Shown piece by piece: positions 26,029 through 34,750 of a stretch of 64,000 nt of DNA. The stretch lies in NCBI RefSeq assembly GCF_002843385.1, contig NZ_MVDE01000024.1, positions 1 to 64,000 of the forward strand, given 5' to 3'. The notes under the pieces were generated by a model. The model was not told where the DNA came from. It did no database searches and worked only from the letters and a program-made list of their open reading frames with translations. Made by a program: the position numbers and the translations under genes. This DNA comes from Labilibaculum manganireducens (GTDB lineage Bacteria > Bacteroidota > Bacteroidia > Bacteroidales > Marinifilaceae). Within the stretch, counting starts at the first letter, position 1, and every line of letters begins with the position of its first letter.

Positions 26029-29000
26029 ATGAATAAGAAAAAACATATGCATCAACTAAGAATACTGACAATTATAATCCTCTCTCTTTTGCAAAGTCTT
26101 TGTACTTTATCTCAAGATATTTATAGGTTTGAACATTTTAATTCAGAAAATGGACTTTCTCAAAATACTATATCCAGTTTACTATGCGACAGAAAAGGAT
26201 TTTTATGGATTGGAACAATGAATGGTTTAAATCGTTATGATGGTTATCGATTTAAAATTTACAAGAGCAAGAAAGGGGATAGTAATGTTTTTACAAACAA
26301 TAGGGTTATAGATCTATGGGAAGATTACCAAGGTTTTATCTGGATGAAAACCTATGATGGATACTATCATTACCTGAACCCGGAATTAGAATTATTTAAA
26401 ACCATACCTGAATACGTTGAAATTAAAAGTACCAAAAAATCTATGGCAACTTGTTTTTTACAGTATTCTCCTGAAGAAATTTGGGTAGGTACCACAAACG
26501 AAGGTGTCCTTTATTTAAAATACAATTCCAAATTAAATAATTACACTCAATCAAAACACAGCGATAAAGGAAGATACAGCATTACAAACAAAGAAGTTCG
26601 CTTCATTGTTTCGGGTAAGGATTCTTCAGTTTGGGTGGGCACAAAAAAGGGGGTTAATCTTCTTACAAAAAAGGATCTTAATGCCGGAATATTTAATTTT
26701 CAACATCTTTTTATCAATTATTCCTTTAATTCGGCTATCGAACTAAATGATGAGATTTGGCTTGGTACCGATAATCACGGCATAATCAAGTACAACAAAA
26801 ATGAATCATCGTTCAGATTTCTGGACATGTCCAACACCTCTGGCTTTGAGTCAAATCAAATTTCCAATCTATATCAATCAAAAGATGGAATAATCTTAGC
26901 GACTTTCGTAAATAAGGGTGTATTAGCATTTAACCCTGACTCTAATAAATGGACCAAACTAAAAATTCATGGCGATGAAATTTTGAATGTTTATTTTGAT
27001 AAAAAAGACAATGTCTGGATAACAGCAACAGAATTTGGAATTACCAAAATTGAACTAAGCACACTTAAGTCGAAATATTACGAACTGACAACTAAAAACC
27101 AGAGAGTTATAACAGATCTGGAGCGACATGTGTTTTATGAAGATCTGGATTCAAATTTATGGATTGGGCTGCACGGAGGAGCTTTAACATATTATAATAG
27201 TGAAAAAGACAAGTTTATTCACTATCAAAACAATCCTTCAAATCCCAATTCCATCTCGTCGAGTATTGTACACTGCATAACGGAAGATTTATCCGGGCAG
27301 ATGTGGCTTGGAACCGGTCAATACAAAGGTGGTCTTGAAAAAATAATTAAACGGGATCCTGCTTTCACACAAATTCTACCAATTCCTGAATTTAATCAAA
27401 TTACTGATAATGTTGTCCGTTCCATTTGTCAGGATAAAAACGGTTATATTTGGTTTGGTACCAAAGCTGGTGATTTGCATATCTACTCACCTAGTTTAAA
27501 AAAACTGAGCACAATTCAGTCCTTTCACCCAACAAAAAATGATCCTTATAAGGATAATATATATAGCATTTTTATCGACCATCAGAATTATTTATGGTTG
27601 GGAACTAAAGGAAAAGGTTTATTAATAAGCCAAACTCCAATTCCAAATAATCCGGCAGAGTATACTAAAATCAAGTTCAATTCATATCTGAATAATCCAA
27701 AGGATTCTACCTCATTAGCAGGCAATAATATTTATTCGATTTCTCAGGATCAAAGGGGAAATATATGGATTGGTACATTTGGAAATGGAATCTGCAAAAC
27801 CAATACCGATCATTCCAGGCCTTTAGTCTTCCAATCCTATTCAACAAGCAACAGTCAATTATCAAGCGATTTAGTAAGATGTATCTACAGTGATTCTGAT
27901 TCCAACCTTTGGGTCGCCACCTCATTTGGTTTGAATCTGGTAAAAGCCAATGACCTGAAACAAAACAATATCATCTTTCAAAACTTTTATTATTCTGCCG
28001 AGAAGCCAAACAGTATTAATTACAATGATGTAGTTGAGGTTTTTGAAGATTCTAAAAAACAAGTATGGTTTGGCACTTTTGGCGGAGGTGTTAATAAACT
28101 AAGCTTACCCATTGTTGATACAATTCAATTTTCATCCGTAACATCAGAGTCAGGACTCTCAAATGATGTGATATTTGGAATTAAAGAAGACAATTCAAAC
28201 CATTTGTGGTTTAGTTCTGAAAACGGATTAAGCCGCTACGACGAATCAAATAAAAGCATTCAAATCTATAATGAATCGAATGGACTGGCTTTCAATAATT
28301 TCGCAGAAAATACTTGTTATACGTTAGCCGATGGAAGAATTCTATTTGGCGGTTCAAACGGAATAGAAGTTGTTCGGCCCGGGTTAATAAAACCATCTAA
28401 ACAGACCAACTTTATCGAACTTACTAATTTTCAGCTGTTTAATAAAGATGTAATTGTTGGCGCACCAAAATCTCCATTAAAAAAGAATATCTCATATACG
28501 AACGATATAACATTACTAAGCAGTCAATCAAGTTTCAGTATTGAATATTCAGCTCTTAACCTATCCGATCCGAAAAAAAATCAATACGCCTATCTACTGG
28601 AGAATTTTGATACTGATTGGAATTATGTTGGCAATCAAACCAAAGCAACTTATACAAACCTCGCTCCCGGGGAATATAAGTTTAAGGTGAAAAGCACAAC
28701 CAGAACCGGTTTTTGGAATGAAAATGAGCGTGTATTAAGAATAATCATTTCACCGGCTTGGTGGCAAACCAAACTCGCATTTTTTGCTTATTTGTTATTC
28801 TCTATTGGTTTAATCATTTTCAGTAGATATATAATTAAACGAATGAATAAGTTTCGCAATGATTTAACCATTGAAAAAACTATTAATGAACTAAAACTAA
28901 GGTTCTTCACAAATATTTCACACGAAATACGAACTCCTCTCACACTAATTCTAGGACCTATTGAAGACCTGTTGCAGCAAGACAATCTGGATGCTGCTCC

Positions 29001-30456
29001 AACTAAAAAGCTGCGGATTATTCGTAAAAATGCAAAACGCATGTTGCAGCTTGTCAATCAATTACTAGACTTCAGAAAAGTTCAGAACAATAAAATGCAA
29101 TTAAAAATACAGGAAGTAGACCTGAACGAATTCACAAAAGACATTTTTGAAAGTTTCATCCCCTTAGCAAATCACAAACAAATTTTTTATTCATTTCAAA
29201 ATTCAAGCACACCAATTAACATTTGGGGAGACCGGTCAAAATTAGATTCAATAATTTACAATCTAATTTCAAATGCTATCAAATTTACACCAAAAGGGAA
29301 AAAAGTAATTGTTAGTGTGAAAATTAATTCATCCAAAAATAAAGCTGAAGTTTTTGTTACTGATGAAGGCCCTGGAATTCCGGAAAAGAACATCTCCGAA
29401 ATATTTAATCGATACACTATACTCAGCAACCACGATTTCGCGGGTACAGGAATAGGATTGTCATTAGCTCACGAACTGGCCGTTCTGCATCATGGAAGTA
29501 TTGAACTGTCATCTACAGTGGGAGAAGGCAGCGTTTTTTGTTTTTCGATGCCTTTGGATAAAGAAAAATTAATGCAGTCGCCTAACATACAGGCAATAAG
29601 CGACGAATCCCAGCAACCAATTTATCATCATGTAGAAATAGAAGATGATAATAATGTTACAGAAACCAGTGCTGATAATACAAATGATCAGGTGATACTT
29701 ATTGTTGAAGATAATGAAGAGATTTTGGCATATACCAAAGATTCTCTGTCTTCACTGTATTCATGTATTGTTGCAAATAACGGAAAAGAAGGGCTTCGAT
29801 TGGCACAAATTCATAATCCCGATGTTATTATTACGGATATCATGATGCCGGAAATGGATGGCATTGAGATGACACGACTGTTAAAAGAAAATTTTACTAC
29901 TTGTCACATACCAATTGTTATGATGACCGCAAAAGTAGATGTACAAGATAAAATTACTGGTTTTGAAACGGGAGCAGAAGCTTACATCACAAAACCGCTT
30001 CAAATGGCTTACTTAAAGGCTGTTCTAAAAACATTGATTACTCAAAGAAAATTGGTTATTTCAAAATACCGGGATAATAAAACCATTGATCCAAAAACAT
30101 TAAAGGTTAACTCAAAAGACGAAGACTTTTTGAAACAGTTAGTTACATACATAGAGACAAATTACGCAACAGAATTAAGTGTTGACAGTCTCTCTGGCTT
30201 TTGTTGTGTAAGCCGAACTGTATTTTACAATAAAATTAAAGGTTTAACAGGACTAAGTCCTCTGGAATTTATTAGGGAAATTAAACTGAAAATTGCCATG
30301 CAGTTTTTAGAAAAAGGCTTTTCGGTTTCCGAAGTTGCCCATAAAATAGGCTATACTGATGTAAAATATTTCTCGAAACAATTTAGCTCCCAATATGGTT
30401 ATCCGCCAAGTAAACTAAAGAAAATTAATAAATCCAAATCAGAAGGGACAGAATAA
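26029..30456 (+). CDS. Hybrid two-component system sensor/AraC-type regulator (HTCS)
   Basis: The 1475-residue one-protein signalling system has a signal sequence (to about residue 29) and a periplasmic sensor of two propellers built from Reg_prop repeats (GFLWIGTMNGLNRYDG, GFIWMKTYDGYYHY, DSSVWVGTKKGVNL and others). A Y_Y_Y domain (about 860-915), a membrane segment (about 920-940) and a histidine kinase with His965 in SHEIRTP follow. An ATPase domain (GTGIGLSLAHELA), a receiver domain with Asp1270 (ITDIMMPEMDG) and a C-terminal AraC helix-turn-helix (about 1365-1470) complete it. It would sense pectin oligosaccharides and activate the divergent locus. All key residues are present. The start could be Met7. 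Confidence 0.95.
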   Translation: MNKKKHMHQLRILTIIILSLLQSLCTLSQDIYRFEHFNSENGLSQNTISSLLCDRKGFLWIGTMNGLNRYDGYRFKIYKSKKGDSNVFTNNRVIDLWEDYQGFIWMKTYDGYYHYLNPELELFKTIPEYVEIKSTKKSMATCFLQYSPEEIWVGTTNEGVLYLKYNSKLNNYTQSKHSDKGRYSITNKEVRFIVSGKDSSVWVGTKKGVNLLTKKDLNAGIFNFQHLFINYSFNSAIELNDEIWLGTDNHGIIKYNKNESSFRFLDMSNTSGFESNQISNLYQSKDGIILATFVNKGVLAFNPDSNKWTKLKIHGDEILNVYFDKKDNVWITATEFGITKIELSTLKSKYYELTTKNQRVITDLERHVFYEDLDSNLWIGLHGGALTYYNSEKDKFIHYQNNPSNPNSISSSIVHCITEDLSGQMWLGTGQYKGGLEKIIKRDPAFTQILPIPEFNQITDNVVRSICQDKNGYIWFGTKAGDLHIYSPSLKKLSTIQSFHPTKNDPYKDNIYSIFIDHQNYLWLGTKGKGLLISQTPIPNNPAEYTKIKFNSYLNNPKDSTSLAGNNIYSISQDQRGNIWIGTFGNGICKTNTDHSRPLVFQSYSTSNSQLSSDLVRCIYSDSDSNLWVATSFGLNLVKANDLKQNNIIFQNFYYSAEKPNSINYNDVVEVFEDSKKQVWFGTFGGGVNKLSLPIVDTIQFSSVTSESGLSNDVIFGIKEDNSNHLWFSSENGLSRYDESNKSIQIYNESNGLAFNNFAENTCYTLADGRILFGGSNGIEVVRPGLIKPSKQTNFIELTNFQLFNKDVIVGAPKSPLKKNISYTNDITLLSSQSSFSIEYSALNLSDPKKNQYAYLLENFDTDWNYVGNQTKATYTNLAPGEYKFKVKSTTRTGFWNENERVLRIIISPAWWQTKLAFFAYLLFSIGLIIFSRYIIKRMNKFRNDLTIEKTINELKLRFFTNISHEIRTPLTLILGPIEDLLQQDNLDAAPTKKLRIIRKNAKRMLQLVNQLLDFRKVQNNKMQLKIQEVDLNEFTKDIFESFIPLANHKQIFYSFQNSSTPINIWGDRSKLDSIIYNLISNAIKFTPKGKKVIVSVKINSSKNKAEVFVTDEGPGIPEKNISEIFNRYTILSNHDFAGTGIGLSLAHELAVLHHGSIELSSTVGEGSVFCFSMPLDKEKLMQSPNIQAISDESQQPIYHHVEIEDDNNVTETSADNTNDQVILIVEDNEEILAYTKDSLSSLYSCIVANNGKEGLRLAQIHNPDVIITDIMMPEMDGIEMTRLLKENFTTCHIPIVMMTAKVDVQDKITGFETGAEAYITKPLQMAYLKAVLKTLITQRKLVISKYRDNKTIDPKTLKVNSKDEDFLKQLVTYIETNYATELSVDSLSGFCCVSRTVFYNKIKGLTGLSPLEFIREIKLKIAMQFLEKGFSVSEVAHKIGYTDVKYFSKQFSSQYGYPPSKLKKINKSKSEGTE

Positions 30457-30486
30457 TTCATAATTCAAAACAGAACTAAGATGGAT

Positions 30487-31854
30487 TTACTTAAAAAACT
30501 CGCCCAATTCTTTTTCCAATTGAAAGAAGGTTTGAGGTACAGCTGCAGTTTTTAAGGATGGATCGATTAGAAACATGCTGGGTGTAACGTAAATATTAAA
30601 CAGATTTGCAGTTGTACCGTTTAATCCATCGGTATCGCAGGCATTTATCCAAGGGTAATAGTTTTGCGAAACCATTTCGTTCCAAAAGCCAAGGTCACTA
30701 TCTAAGGATACGGCAACAACCTCTAAACCCAACTCATGATATTCAGGATACAAATCCTTAATGCGTTCCAGCATTTCTCTGCTGTGAACACAACTCCCCG
30801 ACCAAATTATCAGCAGCGTTAAATCACTGTTAACATCAGATAATGATTGTATTTTGCCATCAAGGCAATGATTTAATTCTACATCGGGAACCAACCAACC
30901 TGTGTTATTTGCATGCGAATTTTGCATTCGGTTTTGTATGATTTTATTCCCCATTACATATTCGCAGGTATTCAGAACCTTATATGCATCAACAATCAAA
31001 TGATATATTTCAGGAAGCTTTTGTTCCGGGTATCGGTTCATTAAATAGTTCGCCAGATATTTTTGTGAGCTTGGATCCAGTTCTGTTAGCCAAAACAGAT
31101 TACTTATCACATCATTTATCTTCGTATAATTTTCCGCTTTTATCAGATCTTCAATATAATTAGCTTTTAAGTATTTCCCTATTTTTTCATAATAGACAGG
31201 TGTAGCTTGCAATACTGAATCTGAAAAGGCAAAATAATCAAAAAAATGCTTTTGATAATAGTCATCGTAATTCTTCCCTTTTAATTTTAAATCCGGTTCC
31301 AACTGTTGTTTGGCCAGAGCCATGCGCGCCGGCCATGAATCAATATGAGATCTCCATAATTCTTTCAATAATATCTTCTTCTCTTTTTGCACCAGCTTAA
31401 ATTGAGCGTGCAATTCTTTATAGGAAGAATCTTTCTCATTTAAATTCACCAGAGTTTCCCTCAAAGTTCCAATTTTTTGATTCAATACATTAAATTCTGA
31501 GAGGTAATAATGGAACTGATTATTTTCATCCTTATCCGGAAAACGAAGCTCTCCAAGCACTGGCTTGCCATCCAGCGAAAAATGAAAGTCAGGATTTGAA
31601 ATCAGAAAATCAATATTTCCTAATTCACCGGCAAGTCTGTAAAAACCGTAATTACCTTCCCACGAAAAAGAAAGGATTCCATTATCACCTACTTTTGCCT
31701 GTCCCACTACAAATGAACCACCTTCATCGCCTCTCACCAGCAGAAATTGTTCCTGCTTACAATCGGGCATCTGCACAGTTAATTTAAGTTGTATTTGTCC
31801 AAATACAGTCTGCGAAATCAACAAAAATACAAATGCAAGAATTTTATTATTCAT
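30487..31854 (-). CDS. Secreted thioredoxin-like protein with CxxS site (DUF5106-like N-terminus)
   Basis: The protein of about 455 residues has a signal peptide (ending TVFGQ) and an N-terminal beta-rich domain. A long helical middle (about 110-330) and a C-terminal TlpA-like thioredoxin fold from about residue 330 follow. The usual WCxxC motif is WSGSCVHS, so only the first Cys is kept and the second is Ser. The cis-Pro loop (YVTPSMFLID) is intact. Such CxxS proteins can still form mixed disulfides but cannot complete a reduction alone. The frame extends to 31953; Met at 31854 or 31863 gives the signal peptide. It converges with the HTCS gene (30-base gap) and is probably unrelated to it. 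Confidence 0.75.
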   Translation of the reverse strand: MNNKILAFVFLLISQTVFGQIQLKLTVQMPDCKQEQFLLVRGDEGGSFVVGQAKVGDNGILSFSWEGNYGFYRLAGELGNIDFLISNPDFHFSLDGKPVLGELRFPDKDENNQFHYYLSEFNVLNQKIGTLRETLVNLNEKDSSYKELHAQFKLVQKEKKILLKELWRSHIDSWPARMALAKQQLEPDLKLKGKNYDDYYQKHFFDYFAFSDSVLQATPVYYEKIGKYLKANYIEDLIKAENYTKINDVISNLFWLTELDPSSQKYLANYLMNRYPEQKLPEIYHLIVDAYKVLNTCEYVMGNKIIQNRMQNSHANNTGWLVPDVELNHCLDGKIQSLSDVNSDLTLLIIWSGSCVHSREMLERIKDLYPEYHELGLEVVAVSLDSDLGFWNEMVSQNYYPWINACDTDGLNGTTANLFNIYVTPSMFLIDPSLKTAAVPQTFFQLEKELGEFFK

Positions 31855-32030
31855 GAATCTCATGCTCCTGTTTATATGATATAAGTACCAAAGTGTGTCG
31901 TAAAGGTACATATTCTTGTTATGGATAGCCAAACCCATCCATTTAATTAACAAATTTGATTAACCATTGAATTAAAATGAATTTTTCCCGTTCTAAAATT
32001 TTATTGTAAATTTAATATCCTAAATAAAAA

Positions 32031-32103
32031 GATTCCTTAGCTCAGCTGGTAGAGCACATCACTTTTAATGATGGGGTCCTGGGTTCGAGCCCCAGAGGGA
32101 TCA
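32031..32103 (+). tRNA. tRNA-Lys (UUU), seventh copy
   Basis: This copy is identical to the array copies at 443-1057 except for one base in the T loop (TTCGAGC instead of TTCGAAC, position 59). Anticodon TTT, no encoded CCA. It stands alone 31 kb from the array with its own terminator. TAAATTTA at 32007-32014 is a weak -7 candidate. Confidence 0.96.
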
Positions 32104-32109
32104 CAAATA

Positions 32110-32137
32110 AACCGTCAAATAAGTTTGATGGTTTTTC
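32110..32137 (+). terminator. Terminator of the single tRNA-Lys
   Basis: AACCGTCAAA pairs with TTTGATGGTT (one G-T) around a 4-base loop, followed by T residues. It resembles the array terminator in position but not in sequence. Confidence 0.75.
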
Positions 32138-32259
32138 TATTTTACAGCGATAAACAAAAGCCTGCTTTCTTTAAACATTTTGCTTATATTTAATGGAATA
32201 ATTTCAATATACATGCAACGCATGATTTCCGCATTCGTCATTAGAATAGAAATTGATTA

Positions 32260-32826
32260 ATGAGCTCATTGTACAAGAACATTCACCAGGACCTAATTGA
32301 GCTTTGCGGAAAAAATGACCCCAAAGCCCAATTCAAAATCTACAAGTTATACTACAAAGCAATGTATAACTCATCTTTACGGATAGTAAAGGATGTTGCG
32401 GAAGCTGAAGATATCATGCAGGAATCATTTCTTGCTGCATTCCGAAACATTAAAAAATACAAGGGAGAGGTTAGTTTTGGTGCATGGTTAAAAAGAATAG
32501 TGGTAAACCGTTCTTTGGATAGTTTAAAAAAGAAAAAAGTGGAATTATTTCCTATCGACAGTGAGCTGTATAAATTATCAGAGGAAGTAGATAACCATAA
32601 CATTGAATATTCAGAAGAACAAATTGCTATATTAAAAAAAGGAATAGACCTGCTGCCAACAGGCTATCGAATTATCCTGAACCTGTATTTAATTGAAGGC
32701 TACGATCATGAAGAAATAGGAAGTATTCTTAACATTACCTCCTCCACTTCCCGATCACAATTCCTAAGAGCAAAGAAAAAACTGATTCAGATAATTTCGG
32801 AAAAAGAAAACCAAAAAATGCTATGA
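32260..32826 (+). CDS. ECF-type RNA polymerase sigma factor
   Basis: The 188-residue protein has sigma region 2 (about residues 25-95: AEDIMQESFLAAFRNIKKYKG, GAWLKRIVVNRSLDSLKKKK) and region 4 (about 125-180: LPTGYRIILNLYLIEGYDHEEIGSIL and the following helix). This is the two-domain form of ECF sigma factors. The next gene (114 bases downstream) encodes a small protein with one membrane helix, a probable anti-sigma factor, and a third gene encodes an exported beta-solenoid protein, so the three likely form one stress or envelope response operon. Target promoters cannot be read here. Confidence 0.9.
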   Translation: MSSLYKNIHQDLIELCGKNDPKAQFKIYKLYYKAMYNSSLRIVKDVAEAEDIMQESFLAAFRNIKKYKGEVSFGAWLKRIVVNRSLDSLKKKKVELFPIDSELYKLSEEVDNHNIEYSEEQIAILKKGIDLLPTGYRIILNLYLIEGYDHEEIGSILNITSSTSRSQFLRAKKKLIQIISEKENQKML

Positions 32827-32940
32827 ACCCTTCTCTTACTTTTATAAACATTAATAGCTCTCAATTTTTGAGCTTAATTAATTGAAGAAGATAAAAATGA
32901 AAAGAAGGTTACATACTACAATCAATGAAAATTTGTAAGT

Positions 32941-33486
32941 ATGAAAGACTTAGAAAAAATTTTACGAGATCATAAAGATCAATTCGATGATTATGAACCA
33001 CAGGATGGTCATTTCGAAAATTTTCTTGAAAAACTAAACCATCAAAAGAAAAGAAATGCATTCGAAAGCATCCCAAACTTTTTAAAAGTGGCTGTAATAA
33101 TTACTTTTGTAATCTTTTCGGGACTGGTTGGATATCAGATTCGAAATATTCAGGGCGATCGTTTAGGCTTGGGAGCAGTATCACCTGAATACAAGGAAGT
33201 TGAAGCATTTTACACTGCAAACATCAACAATCAGCTAGGTATGCTTAAACAACTTGGCAGTTTTGATAAGAAACAGCACCAAAGCATACTGAGTGAAGAA
33301 TTAAAAGATATGGATGAACGATATTCACAGCTAAAAAAGGAACTTAAATTGCATCCCGATGACGATAGAATTATTCAGGCAATGATTGAATATTATCAGG
33401 TGAAGACGAGTATTTTAAATCGTATAATCGAACAATTATATCTGATTAAAAAACAAAACAGAAACAACCTGAATACAGCAGTATAA
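32941..33486 (+). CDS. Putative anti-sigma factor / small membrane protein
   Basis: The 181-residue protein has an acidic and charged cytoplasmic N-terminus (about 1-45) and one membrane helix (about 47-66, VAVIITFVIFSGLVGYQI). A C-terminal periplasmic helical region rich in charged residues (about 85-175) follows. The topology and place right after an ECF sigma gene suggest an anti-sigma factor, but no zinc-binding motif is visible. It resembles short Bacteroidota proteins of unknown function found in the same position. The following gene starts 50 bases later. Confidence 0.6.
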   Translation: MKDLEKILRDHKDQFDDYEPQDGHFENFLEKLNHQKKRNAFESIPNFLKVAVIITFVIFSGLVGYQIRNIQGDRLGLGAVSPEYKEVEAFYTANINNQLGMLKQLGSFDKKQHQSILSEELKDMDERYSQLKKELKLHPDDDRIIQAMIEYYQVKTSILNRIIEQLYLIKKQNRNNLNTAV

Positions 33487-33536
33487 TTAAGACAATATCA
33501 CAAAATACAAAAAAATACACCCTAAATAAAAAGACT

Positions 33537-34598
33537 ATGAAGACATTAAAATTCAAATTTTCCGCTCTCTTATTTGTTGTACTTCTTGCTTTTACAACAA
33601 ATGCCTTTGCATTAGATGACTTCGAGAAACAGATTAAAGAAGTATTCTCTGCTGCAGAAGGCACAGAATTCAGCATCAATAACAAATACGGCGATGTTAA
33701 CATTAAAAATTGGGATCGTGATTCCGTATCCATTAATGTTGTCATCACATTAGAAACCTCGAGTGAAGAAAAAGCCAAATTACTCTTTAAGAGTATCGAC
33801 ATAAAACTTAATAAAACGGGGAATGAAATAACCGCCGTAACCGAAATGTCGCATCAATTCAAAACAGGTAACAAATTCAGTATCGATTACGAAATATTTA
33901 TGCCTGCATATGTCAAGCTGGATATTTCAAATAAGTTTGGTAACATTTACATCAATACTTTGCGTGCGAAAGCAAATATTAATTTAAGCTACGGAAACCT
34001 TCAAGGCGAAAGTTTTCTTTATCCGGAAGATAAACCTGTTAGTACTATTAATCTGAGTTATGCTAAAGCAACAATAAATGAGTGCAACCGAACCAAATTA
34101 ACTCTTAAGTATTCGAAAATGAATATTGGTACAAGTAAGGCTTTGGTTGTGGTTAGCCGTTACTCAAAATTACATCTTGATAACAATGAAACCGTTCTTG
34201 CTGATAGTAAATACGATGCTTTCGATATTGTAAACACCAATACTTTTATAGTTACAATGGGACAATATTCCGATTTCAAAATTGAAAATGTAAATCGGGA
34301 TTTGGAATTGAATCTTCGTTACGGAAATTGTAAAATTGAAAATGTTTCTAAAGAATTTGAATCAATTAAAGTTGACAATCAATATGTTGCCAGCAAAATT
34401 GCGATTGAAGAAGGAGCAAACTACACACTGGACGCTGAAACAAAATATTGTGGCATAAGCTATCCTGAAGATGCTCAGGTGATTCAAAAAATTGTTAATA
34501 ACTCAGAAACTTCACTAAAAGTTGTTGTAGGAAAGTCTGCATCACCAAAAGGAAAAGTTATCATTAACAGCCAGTACGGCAATGTGAGTCTTAAATAG
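33537..34598 (+). CDS. Exported beta-solenoid protein (DUF4097-like, YGN repeats)
   Basis: The 353-residue protein has a signal peptide (ending NAFA). It then consists of short beta repeats marked by KYGDVNI, KFGNIYI, SYGNLQG, SYAKATI, KYSKMNI, RYSKLHL, KYDAFDI, QYSDFKI, RYGNCKI and QYGNVSL at about 20-25-residue spacing. This is a right-handed solenoid as in DUF4097/adhesin-like proteins. It is likely periplasmic or surface-exposed, with no catalytic motif. It is the last gene of the sigma/anti-sigma operon and ends with a strong terminator, so it is probably an output or sensor partner of that system. Confidence 0.75.
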   Translation: MKTLKFKFSALLFVVLLAFTTNAFALDDFEKQIKEVFSAAEGTEFSINNKYGDVNIKNWDRDSVSINVVITLETSSEEKAKLLFKSIDIKLNKTGNEITAVTEMSHQFKTGNKFSIDYEIFMPAYVKLDISNKFGNIYINTLRAKANINLSYGNLQGESFLYPEDKPVSTINLSYAKATINECNRTKLTLKYSKMNIGTSKALVVVSRYSKLHLDNNETVLADSKYDAFDIVNTNTFIVTMGQYSDFKIENVNRDLELNLRYGNCKIENVSKEFESIKVDNQYVASKIAIEEGANYTLDAETKYCGISYPEDAQVIQKIVNNSETSLKVVVGKSASPKGKVIINSQYGNVSLK

Positions 34599-34620
34599 TT
34601 AACCAACAAGTCATACATCG

Positions 34621-34653
34621 TCCCTCTTTGCCAGGCAAAGAGGGATTTTTTTA
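34621..34653 (+). terminator. Terminator after the solenoid gene
   Basis: TCCCTCTTTGCC and GGCAAAGAGGGA pair over 11-12 bp with a minimal loop, followed by seven T residues. It closes the sigma-factor operon. Confidence 0.92.
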
Positions 34654-34750
34654 TTAAAAGAACCTAAAACAGTAAAAAATATACCTGATTTTCACCCGAT
34701 ATAATTCATAATATTGTAATTTTAGCGTGTAAACAACTATAAACCCAAAA

